Source: an uncultured Verrucomicrobiota bacterium (lineage in GTDB: Bacteria > Verrucomicrobiota > Verrucomicrobiia > Chthoniobacterales > SZAS-18). Taken from it: DNA of 6,337 nucleotides. The notes beneath the pieces were generated by a model that saw only the letters and a program-made list of their open reading frames with translations, did not search any database and was not told where the DNA came from. The translations under genes and the position numbers were made by a program. The stretch covers positions 1-6,337 of the forward strand of contig CALMOL010000083.1 of the NCBI GenBank assembly GCA_937871685.1, written 5' to 3'. Positions 1 to 6,337 of this stretch are shown in pieces; the first letter of the stretch is position 1, and every line of letters starts with the position of its first letter.

Positions 1-31
1 GGCGGCCGGGTCAGGCGCGGGAGCTCCGCAC

Positions 32-48
32 CGGCCGGCCGCCGGCCG
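32..48 (-). terminator. GC-rich hairpin downstream of nth, possible terminator
   Basis: A perfect 7-bp stem (32-38 with 42-48, CGGCCGG/CCGGCCG, 3-nt loop) lies 14 nt past the nth stop codon on the minus strand. There is no T-run after it, so it is at best a weak or factor-assisted terminator. The first 62 bases hold nothing else I can call. Confidence 0.3.
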
Positions 49-62
49 CAAGCCCGGCGGGA

Positions 63-839
63 TCAGCCGCGGCGCGGCGCCGTCCGCTCCTGGCCCACGG
101 GGCAGAGGTCCAGCAGCACGCAACGGGGGCACTCGGGCGCGCGGTGGAAGCAGCAGCGCTGGCCGTGGAACATCAAGATCTCGTGGTCGTCATAGACTTC
201 CTGCGCGTCCCATTCGTCCGGCAGCATCGCCTCGAGCACGGCATGGGCGGGGCCGACGTCGAGCGACTCGGGGATCAGGCCGAGGCGCTGCGCCACGCGG
301 TGGTGGTGCGAGTCCACGGGCAGGGCGCGCATCCGCAGGTTCGAGAACGAGAGCACGGCGGCGCTCGACTTCGGGCCGACGCCGGGCATTTGCTCCAGCC
401 AATCGCGCGCGGCGCGGGCGTCCATCCCGCCGAGGAAATCGAGCGAGAGCACGCCGTCGCGGCGCGCGGTGATGCGGCGCATCACGTCCTGGAGGCGCGG
501 GGCCTTTTGCTCCGGCCAGTTGCACGCGACGATGGCGGCCTGCACGTCGGCCACGGGCGCGTCGCGCACTCCTTCCCACGTCGGGAAGCGGCGGCGCAAC
601 TCGTCGAAGGCGGCGCCGCTCTCCTTGTTGCGCGTGCGGTGGGAGAGCAGCGCGGAGACGAGGGCGGAGAGCGGATCGTGCTCCGCCCAGTGCGCCACGG
701 GGCAGCCGTATTCGTGGCAAAGGCGGCGGTGAATCTCGCGAAGCCGCCCGCGCTGGCGATCACGCTCGGCCGCGACGTGGTCCACGGCGGGCGGAGGCGG
801 CGCCGCCGTCTCGAAGAGGTCCGCCTGGAAGATGCTCAT
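63..839 (-). CDS. nth: Endonuclease III-like DNA glycosylase/AP lyase (HhH-GPD, [4Fe-4S])
   Basis: Predicted base-excision repair enzyme of 258 residues that removes oxidised pyrimidines from DNA and cleaves the abasic site. The helix-hairpin-helix is at about residues 148-163 (MPGVGPKSS), with the catalytic lysine at K157 and the catalytic aspartate at D176 in VDSHHHRV. C230, C237, C240 and C246 form the C-x6-C-x2-C-x5-C iron-sulphur loop of the family. The frame stays open upstream to 1073, but the ATG at 839 is preferred: it has GAGGAG 12 nt upstream, the extra 78 residues resemble no domain, and the protein is then only modestly longer than E. coli Nth (211 aa). The extra length is an N-terminal tail with QADLF (residues 5-9) and a proline run (14-17). 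The segment usually reading LSxQxTD is LLSHRTRN here (about 64-71), so the usual glutamine and aspartate are replaced. It is transcribed away from the DUF6799 genes. Family assignment is firm; substrate range is not known and a distinct EndoIII subfamily is possible. Confidence 0.93.
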   Translation of the reverse strand: MSIFQADLFETAAPPPPAVDHVAAERDRQRGRLREIHRRLCHEYGCPVAHWAEHDPLSALVSALLSHRTRNKESGAAFDELRRRFPTWEGVRDAPVADVQAAIVACNWPEQKAPRLQDVMRRITARRDGVLSLDFLGGMDARAARDWLEQMPGVGPKSSAAVLSFSNLRMRALPVDSHHHRVAQRLGLIPESLDVGPAHAVLEAMLPDEWDAQEVYDDHEILMFHGQRCCFHRAPECPRCVLLDLCPVGQERTAPRRG

Positions 840-940
840 GCCTTGGCATCGCTCCTCGTCGAGGCGGCGGCGCGGTGAATCTTGCGAACGGGCAGCGCTG
901 CCGTCGCCATCTCGACAGGCTTCGGCAGTGAGATATCCAT
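836..940 (-). CDS. Possible 34-codon leader ORF overlapping the nth start
   Basis: On the minus strand an ATG at 940-938 opens a frame of 34 codons. Its TGA (838-836) overlaps the nth ATG (839-837) as ATGA, the arrangement typical of translational coupling. An in-frame TGA sits directly before the ATG, so this is not the tail of a longer gene. The peptide begins MDISLPKPVEM and has an Arg/Ala/Ser-rich end; I do not recognise it. There is no strong ribosome site, only a GGGATGG stretch upstream. Chance is a real alternative in GC-rich DNA, hence the low confidence. Confidence 0.22.
   Translation of the reverse strand: MDISLPKPVEMATAALPVRKIHRAAASTRSDAKA
852..857 (-). promoter_or_regulatory. 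Shine-Dalgarno for nth
   Basis: GAGGAG on the minus strand lies 12 nt upstream of the ATG at 839, a slightly long spacing. It supports this ATG over the in-frame upstream starts. Another ATG at 849-847 is in a different frame and gives no recognisable protein. Confidence 0.55.
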
Positions 941-991
941 TCATCCATCCCGGCGACGAGGAGATCTGCTGCACGGCGCTCCCCGCGGCGT

Positions 992-1035
992 TTGGCGCTG
1001 CCGGCGCTCTTTGCTTGATCTTGGCGCTGCCGGCG
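992..1035. repeat. Perfect 15-bp direct repeat, 29-bp period
   Basis: TTGGCGCTGCCGGCG occurs at 992-1006 and again at 1021-1035, with 14 bp between the copies. No function is evident. It could be a paired binding site or simple GC-rich duplication. Confidence 0.6.
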
Positions 1036-1261
1036 GGCGCGTGGATTCGCGCGCTCATCCATCGTCTGGCCATGGCCGGCGGGGGCCCGGCGCATTTGGC
1101 CCCGGTGCGTTCAAGCGCCGCGGATGGAACGATCAGCCCCTGATGCGACCGACAGGCGTCTCCGCCGGAAGGGGCCGGCGATCTCCTCGCATGCGGCCCT
1201 GCAAGCGCCTCGATCCCCGAGCGCCAGGCCCGGCAACCCTCACTTCGTAACGATTCCTCAC

Positions 1262-1603
1262 ATGAAATTTCTCAATCGTATCCTCGCCGCTTCCTCGCTC
1301 GCGCTGCTCTGCCTGACCGGCGGCCTCGCCGCGCAGACCACCGGCTCCGGCAACCAGTCCACCAGCGCCGACTACGTCGAGATGCGCGACGGCAAGATGA
1401 TGATGTATGGCGACAACAAGTGGTCCGACATGGAGTCGCCCATGACGCTGCGCAACGGCTACACGGTCACGGGCGACGGCGTCGTGATGAACAAGGACGG
1501 CAAGAAGATCAAGCTCATGCCTGGCCAGCGCGTCTCGCTGGACGGCAAGCTGATGATCTTCAAGGACGGCCAGTCCGTGGACCAAGAGTGGAACCTTAGA
1601 TAA
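1262..1603 (+). CDS. Exported DUF6799-like small protein, copy A
   Basis: A 113-residue protein of unknown function. Residues 1-24 form a Sec signal peptide: MKFLNR, then a hydrophobic stretch (about 7-19), with probable cleavage after A24 before Gln25. C17 is inside the hydrophobic core without a proper lipobox, so a lipoprotein is unlikely. A Gly/Ser/Thr/Asn-rich linker (26-36) leads to a compact domain (about 38-107) with recurring DG turns: DGK at 43-45, 79-81 and 94-96, and DGQ at 102-104, plus a Met-rich KMMMYG segment at 45-50. The pattern (EMRDGKMM, MTLRNG, NKDGKKIKL, SLDGKLM) matches what I know of DUF6799. The ATG at 1262 was chosen because the signal peptide begins there and the duplicate aligns from the same codon. 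The longer frame from 1124 adds a non-domain extension. No Shine-Dalgarno is visible. Copy B, 100/113 identical, follows after 307 bp. Each copy has its own terminator, so they are probably separate transcripts. Likely location is periplasm or outside the cell. Confidence 0.87.
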   Translation: MKFLNRILAASSLALLCLTGGLAAQTTGSGNQSTSADYVEMRDGKMMMYGDNKWSDMESPMTLRNGYTVTGDGVVMNKDGKKIKLMPGQRVSLDGKLMIFKDGQSVDQEWNLR

Positions 1604-1626
1604 TTGAAGTCTCTTCGGGAGATGCC

Positions 1627-1660
1627 AGAGGCCGGCGGAGCGATCCGCCGGCCTCTTTTT
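1627..1660 (+). terminator. Intrinsic terminator of DUF6799 copy A
   Basis: A perfect 13-bp GC-rich stem (1627-1639 with 1644-1656) with loop GCGA is followed by a T-run (1656-1660), starting 24 nt after the stop codon. It is a classic Rho-independent terminator. The same element follows copy B at the same distance. Confidence 0.92.
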
Positions 1661-1769
1661 CGTGCGGGCAGGCGGGTCGGGTGGCCCACCGACGAAGTTG
1701 TCGGCTCGGCGGCAACAAGGCACCCGCCGCCTGGTGCCCATCATGGTGCCCATCAGAATTGCTCCGAAG
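1661..1769. other. Spacer between the duplicated units, with 12-bp tandem repeat
   Basis: About 110 bp unique to the junction between the two units. It contains TGGTGCCCATCA twice head to tail (1732-1743, 1744-1755) and a small hairpin CCGAC-N6-GTCGG (1689-1704). No gene is apparent. A promoter for copy B should lie between here and 1910, but none can be placed with confidence. Confidence 0.5.
1732..1755. repeat. Perfect 12-bp tandem repeat, two copies
   Basis: TGGTGCCCATCA occurs at 1732-1743 and is repeated immediately at 1744-1755. It lies just left of where similarity between the duplicated units begins (about 1770). Confidence 0.85.
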
Positions 1770-1910
1770 ACGATGGGAATCCTGTTCCCCGATGTGTCAG
1801 TCAGGCATCCCCCCGAAGGCAGCCCTCCGATCTCCTTGCGCACGGTGCCGCAAGCGTCTCGCCCCCGCGAGCGTTCGGCCCGTTACCCTCACTCCTACTT
1901 CATTCCTCTC

Positions 1911-2252
1911 ATGAAATTCCTCAATCGTATCCTCGCTGCTTCCTCGCTCGCGCTGCTTTGCCTGACCGGCAACGTTTCCGCGCAGACGACGGGAAGCGGC
2001 AACCAGTCCACCAGCGCCGACTACGTCGAGATGCGCGACGGCAAGATGATGATGTATGGCGACAACAAGTGGTCCGACATGAAGTCGCCCATGACGCTGC
2101 GCAACGGCTACACGGTCACGGGTGACGGCGTCGTGACAAACAAGGAAGGCAAGAAGATCAAGCTCGTGGCGAACCAGCGCGTCTCGCTGGACGGCAAGCT
2201 GATGGTTCAGAAGGACGGACAGTCGGTGGACCAGGAGTGGAATTTCAAATAA
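1911..2252 (+). CDS. Exported DUF6799-like small protein, copy B
   Basis: Paralogue of the gene at 1262, also 113 residues with 13 substitutions: 21-23 (GLA to NVS), E58K, M76T, D79E, 86-88 (MPG to VAN), 99-100 (IF to VQ) and 112-113 (LR to FK). The signal peptide has a cleaner cleavage site, VSA before Gln25, and hence a mature protein of about 89 residues. The DG-turn pattern and KMMMYG segment are fully kept, and the frame is intact, so both copies look under selection. Several changes are conservative, while E58K and F100Q alter charge or polarity and might separate the functions. As in copy A there is no visible Shine-Dalgarno; the leader next to the ATG is pyrimidine-rich. It has its own terminator at 2276. 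Its right neighbour treZ is convergent and unrelated in known function. The function of the family is unknown to me. Confidence 0.87.
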   Translation: MKFLNRILAASSLALLCLTGNVSAQTTGSGNQSTSADYVEMRDGKMMMYGDNKWSDMKSPMTLRNGYTVTGDGVVTNKEGKKIKLVANQRVSLDGKLMVQKDGQSVDQEWNFK

Positions 2253-2275
2253 TCCAAGGCTCTTAGCGAGTCTCC

Positions 2276-2308
2276 AGAGGCCGGCGGAGCCACCCGCCGG
2301 CCTCTTTT
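2276..2308 (+). terminator. Intrinsic terminator of DUF6799 copy B
   Basis: A perfect 12-bp stem (2276-2287 with 2294-2305), loop AGCCAC, then a four-T run (2305-2308), starting 24 nt after the stop. Stem sequence and position match the copy A terminator, with one closing pair lost and the loop changed. Confidence 0.9.
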
Positions 2309-2633
2309 CGTGGACCAGCCTGAAGGGCAGCAGGCCACTGCGCCGAACAGCTGCTTGATTTGACCATTCCGGCGCCCCTCCGGGGAACTTGCCAAGCCGG
2401 GCTGGGCCAGGCGCGGCGGCGCTTTCCAGCGCGACGACGGCGAAGCAAGGCAAGGCGTCAGGACGGCGGAAGCAGAGCTCTCGCCCTCCAAAGCCTTCGG
2501 CCGACCTTGCGGGGCAGCCAGACCTTGGGCGGATGCGACCCCTTGGGTCGAAAATGCTCTAACGGATGCGGCGAAATGGCAAGCGCCGGGCGGTCGTCGG
2601 ACCGCCGATCAGGTGGCTCGATGGCACCTCGGC
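2309..2633. other. Non-coding, hairpin-rich stretch between convergent genes
   Basis: There is no credible gene in these 325 bp; the open frames are Arg/Pro/Ala-rich without domains. It is dense in small inverted repeats: CCCC-TCC-GGGG (2375-2385), GCGCT-TTCC-AGCGC (2419-2432), AGAGCTCT (2474-2481), CGACCC-CTT-GGGTCG (2536-2550) and GGCGGTC-GTCG-GACCGCC (2589-2606). CGGATGCG occurs twice (2530-2537, 2563-2570), and CCTTG recurs at exact 18-bp spacing (2505, 2523, 2541). This looks like a dispersed intergenic repeat or the remains of one, but that cannot be shown from a single copy. Confidence 0.45.
2589..2606 (-). terminator. treZ: Hairpin downstream of treZ, possible terminator
   Basis: A perfect 7-bp stem with loop GTCG (2589-2595 with 2600-2606) lies 27 nt beyond the treZ stop on the minus strand. 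No T-run follows, so intrinsic termination is doubtful. It is the best candidate for the 3' end of the treZ message. Confidence 0.35.
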
Positions 2634-4559
2634 TCACTCCGCGCGCAGCAGCACCAGGTCGGGACCTTCGAAGCGGACGGAAAGCGCGTCGATCTCCTCG
2701 GGGCCGGCGCGGCGGCCGCCGAAGGCCGCAGCTTCCGAGGACCAGGCCATCCGCCAGCGCCGGCCGGCGGGCGGGGCCGTCAGCGCGTGAGCGGCAAGGC
2801 GCAGGGTGCCCGGCGGCGCGTCCGCGCGCAGGCGGCAGAGCACGAGCCAGTCGCCGCGTCCAGGCGAGGCCGCCCGCAGCGCCACGACTTCGCCGGGCAG
2901 CGCCTCGGCGGTGAACTCGCGGAAGCTCCCCACGCGTCCGAACGGCGTCTCGGCTCGCCAGCGCAAGGCCTCGCGGTGCAGGCGCAGGAGCGCGGCGTGC
3001 GGTTCCTCGGCGATCTCCTCCCAGCGTAGGCGCGACATCTCCCACGTCGCCGCGGCCTGCGGCTCGGGCAGGCCGCGCGCGGCGATCTCGCGCGCGTGCG
3101 GCGGGAATTGTTCCAGGTCCTTGCGCCGGCCCGAGTCCACCTCGCGTCCCAGTTCCTCCTCGTGGTTCGTGAAATACGTGAACGGCGTGCTCGCGCCCCA
3201 TTCCTGGCCCATGAAGAGCATGGGCGTCTGCGGCGCGAGGCAGAGCAGCGCGCACGCCGCGCGGTAGGCGGCGGGGTCGGCGAGGTGGTTCAGGCGCTCG
3301 CCCCACGGGCGGTTGCCGACCTGGTCGTGGTTGGAGACGCAAGTGACGAATTGCCGCGGTCGCAGCCGCGCGCCCTTCGACGTGGGGGCGTGGCCGATCC
3401 AGCCGCGCCGCAGCGCCTCGGCCAGCTCTTCGGCGCGGCCCCCGAAGAGGTGGTGGAAGATCGAGCGCTCCCCGATCAGCGCCACTTCCACCGCGTGGTG
3501 GAAGTCATCGGCCCAAGCGCCGTCGAGGTGGAAGCCCTCGGCGGAAAGAAGCATCTCCTCGCGCCGCTCGTCCTCGGCGATCACGAAGCCGCCGCGCGCG
3601 TGCGCCTCGTCGCGCAGCTCGCGCAGGATGTGCGGGTGGCTGTCGTCGTAGATGGCGTGCGTGGCGTCCAGGCGGAAGCCGTCCACGTGGAATTCCTCCA
3701 TCCAGTAGGCCAGGTTTTGGCGGAAGAACGCCCGCACTTGCGGGGCGCTCGGCCCGTCGAAGTGGACGGAGTCGCCCCAGGGCGTGAGGCGCTGGGCGTC
3801 GAAGAAATGGGGGGCGAACTGGTGCAGGCGATTCCCGCGCGGGCCGAAGTGGTTGTAAACCACGTCCAGGATCACCGCGAGGCCGGCGGCGTGCGCCGCG
3901 TCCACCAGCGCGCGCAAATCGTCCGGCGGGCCGTAGATGTGCTCGGGCGCGTAGAGCATCGCGCCGTCGTAGCCCCAGTTGCGGTCGCCGGGGAACTCCG
4001 CGATGGGCATGATCTCGATGGCCGTCGCGCCGAGCGCGCGGATGTGGGCCAGCTTGGCGATTGCGCCGCGGAAGGTGCCCTCCGGCGTGAAGGTGCCGAG
4101 GTGCAGCTCGTAGATCACGAGGTCGCGCAGGTCAGGCCGCCGCCACGCGCGGTCGGTCCAGCCAAAGGCGCGTGGGTCCACCACCATGGAAGGCCCGTCC
4201 ACGCCCTCGGGCTGGTAGCGCGAGACCGGGTCCGGCAGGCACTCGCCCTGGTCAAGGCGCAGCCAGTAGAGATCGCCCGCGCGGCCCGGCGCGTCGTGGC
4301 CGGCGAAAAAACCATCGCCCTGGCGGTGCAGCGCCACCTCGCGCACGACCCGCTCCTCGCTCGGGCCGGGGAGCTTGATCGCCACGCCCACCTGCTCGGC
4401 CGAGGGCGCCCACACGCAATAGTGCACGCCGCCCGGGCCGAGGTGCGCGCCCTGGCGGGGCATTTGGGTGGCGTCAGCCGGGCGGCGGGGAGCCGCGGGG
4501 CGGTCCGGCGTCACGGTGGTGTCGGAAGCGGAGGGTTGGGAGGAGGAGGCGGTTTCCAT
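2634..4559 (-). CDS. treZ: Malto-oligosyltrehalose trehalohydrolase (GH13, EC 3.2.1.141)
   Basis: Predicted cytoplasmic enzyme of 641 residues that hydrolyses maltooligosyl-trehalose to free trehalose and a shortened maltodextrin, the second step of the TreY-TreZ route. An N-terminal beta-sandwich/CBM48-like region (about 38-135, GGVHYCVWAPSAEQV) precedes the GH13 barrel, which starts near DLVIYELHLGTFTPEGTF (146-163). Conserved regions are visible: DVVYNH (232-237), GFRLDATHAI with nucleophile D298, FVIAEDER with acid/base E329, and SNHDQVGN with D412. The block MGQEWGASTPFTYFTNHEEELG (450-471) is characteristic of TreZ rather than of glycogen branching enzyme. A C-terminal beta domain ends the protein. 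The first 32 residues are Ser/Ala/Pro/Thr-rich and unlike a domain. M33 (codon 4463-4461) is an alternative start that fits the family's N-terminus better, but neither ATG has a clear ribosome site. It is divergent from treS over a 123-bp gap. No treY is in view. Confidence 0.95.
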   Translation of the reverse strand: METASSSQPSASDTTVTPDRPAAPRRPADATQMPRQGAHLGPGGVHYCVWAPSAEQVGVAIKLPGPSEERVVREVALHRQGDGFFAGHDAPGRAGDLYWLRLDQGECLPDPVSRYQPEGVDGPSMVVDPRAFGWTDRAWRRPDLRDLVIYELHLGTFTPEGTFRGAIAKLAHIRALGATAIEIMPIAEFPGDRNWGYDGAMLYAPEHIYGPPDDLRALVDAAHAAGLAVILDVVYNHFGPRGNRLHQFAPHFFDAQRLTPWGDSVHFDGPSAPQVRAFFRQNLAYWMEEFHVDGFRLDATHAIYDDSHPHILRELRDEAHARGGFVIAEDERREEMLLSAEGFHLDGAWADDFHHAVEVALIGERSIFHHLFGGRAEELAEALRRGWIGHAPTSKGARLRPRQFVTCVSNHDQVGNRPWGERLNHLADPAAYRAACALLCLAPQTPMLFMGQEWGASTPFTYFTNHEEELGREVDSGRRKDLEQFPPHAREIAARGLPEPQAAATWEMSRLRWEEIAEEPHAALLRLHREALRWRAETPFGRVGSFREFTAEALPGEVVALRAASPGRGDWLVLCRLRADAPPGTLRLAAHALTAPPAGRRWRMAWSSEAAAFGGRRAGPEEIDALSVRFEGPDLVLLRAE

Positions 4560-4682
4560 CGGTCGGAAGCTCGGAATTCCTGGTTCGGGTCACACACGGC
4601 GGGAGTGAGCCAGAACATCGCGCCCGGCTGCCTTTCCGGCGGCAAGCGCGCGCGTTCCCTGACACGCGAATCAGGGCGGCAT
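4560..4682. promoter_or_regulatory. Divergent treZ/treS control region
   Basis: The 123 bp between the two start codons must hold promoters for both directions, unless treZ starts at M33, which would lengthen its leader. No clean -35/-10 pair is visible on either strand. The most distinctive element is CCCTGA-N8-TCAGGG at 4657-4676 beside the treS start. Confidence 0.6.
4657..4676 (+). promoter_or_regulatory. Inverted repeat overlapping the treS ribosome-binding site
   Basis: CCCTGA (4657-4662) and TCAGGG (4671-4676) are exact inverted repeats separated by 8 nt. The right arm contains AGGG (4673-4676), the best Shine-Dalgarno candidate, 6 nt before the treS ATG at 4683. As RNA it could form a hairpin masking the site. 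As DNA it could be a dyad operator. A 6-bp dyad can also arise by chance. Confidence 0.4.

Positions 4683-6337
<1,655 letters not shown>

Larger units (their letters stand above)
840..1120. other. Intergenic stretch upstream of divergent nth and first DUF6799 gene
   Basis: Apart from the possible leader ORF and the nth ribosome site, I see no convincing gene here. Open frames on both strands give Arg/Pro/Gly-rich peptides without domains. It should contain the nth promoter (minus strand), but no convincing -35/-10 pair is visible by eye. It holds a perfect 15-bp direct repeat (992-1006 and 1021-1035). Confidence 0.5.
1121..1660 (+). repeat. Tandem duplication, unit 1 (leader + DUF6799 gene + terminator)
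   Basis: This unit aligns end to end with 1770-2309 at a constant offset of 649 bp. Gene start, gene stop and terminator stem are all shifted by exactly 649. The leader (about 1121-1261) is clearly related but diverged, the coding part is highly similar, and the terminator is nearly the same. About 110 bp between the units (1661-1769) has no counterpart that I can see. Confidence 0.8.
1770..2309 (+). repeat. Tandem duplication, unit 2 (leader + DUF6799 gene + terminator)
   Basis: The second copy of the unit at 1121-1660, aligned without net gaps at offset 649. The leader retains recognisable blocks such as GATCTCC, GCAAGCG and ACCCTCAC just upstream of the gene. Confidence 0.8.

Noticed and set aside
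144..878. 244-codon plus-strand frame opposite nth
   Set aside because: A shadow of the real minus-strand gene. Ala/Arg/His-rich low-complexity product, no family signature.
840..1073. 78-residue N-terminal extension of nth
   Set aside because: Open by composition only. The ATG at 839 has a ribosome site and gives a protein of near-family length, and the extension has no recognisable domain.
1124..1261. N-terminal extension of DUF6799 copy A
   Set aside because: It would bury the signal peptide. The matching leader of copy B does not encode a related peptide, and both copies align from MKFLNR.
1133..1843. 236-codon minus-strand frame opposite copy A, and the similar 218-codon frame at 1797-2453
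   Set aside because: They resemble each other only because the plus-strand genes are duplicated. The products are Arg/Ala/His-rich shadows with no domain.
2530..2580. tRNA-like fragment on the minus strand (GTTAGAGCA near a GC stem)
   Set aside because: It resembles part of a D-arm, but no matching 5' D-stem, anticodon arm or acceptor stem can be folded around it.
2458..3342. 294-codon minus-strand frame spanning the treZ 3' end and the intergenic region
   Set aside because: An alternative frame of treZ. Arg/Pro/Ala-rich, no domain.

Overview
The window is a GC-rich bacterial chromosome segment. Codon third positions are dominated by G and C, and long stop-free antisense frames are present as a by-product. 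Bacterial origin is clear; the taxon is not. The small exported DUF6799-type proteins without Shine-Dalgarno sites, the treZ/treS pair and an intergenic repeat-like stretch together suggest something like Verrucomicrobiota (perhaps Opitutales). That placement is an impression and was not tested.

Layout from left to right. (1) Positions 63-839, minus strand: an endonuclease III-type base-excision repair glycosylase with an intact HhH-Lys...Asp active site and a [4Fe-4S] cysteine loop. Its N-terminus starts with a sliding-clamp-like QADLF motif and a proline-rich linker. (2) Positions 840-1261: a non-coding or leader stretch, which may hold a 34-codon ORF whose stop overlaps the nth start. (3) Positions 1262-1603 and 1911-2252, plus strand: two 113-residue exported paralogues with a DUF6799-like domain. 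They are a tandem duplication with a constant offset of 649 bp, and the duplication includes the 5' leaders and the strong intrinsic terminators. (4) Positions 2309-2633: a hairpin-rich non-coding stretch between convergent genes. (5) Positions 2634-4559, minus strand: treZ, malto-oligosyltrehalose trehalohydrolase. (6) Positions 4560-4682: a short divergent promoter region. (7) Position 4683 to the window end, plus strand: treS, trehalose synthase, cut by the window edge.

How the genes work together. TreZ releases trehalose from maltooligosyl-trehalose made by TreY. TreS interconverts maltose and trehalose. A divergent treZ/treS pair therefore marks a trehalose/alpha-glucan metabolism locus, probably for compatible-solute or storage-carbon turnover. 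treY, glgE/glgB and a maltokinase are not visible here and would be expected nearby or elsewhere. The repair gene and the DUF6799 pair have no evident functional link to the trehalose genes.

I do not see a new defence or mobile system. The observations most worth following are the clamp-motif-tethered EndoIII, the duplicated secreted DUF6799 genes with a patchwork of identity that suggests gene conversion, and the inverted repeat over the treS ribosome-binding site.
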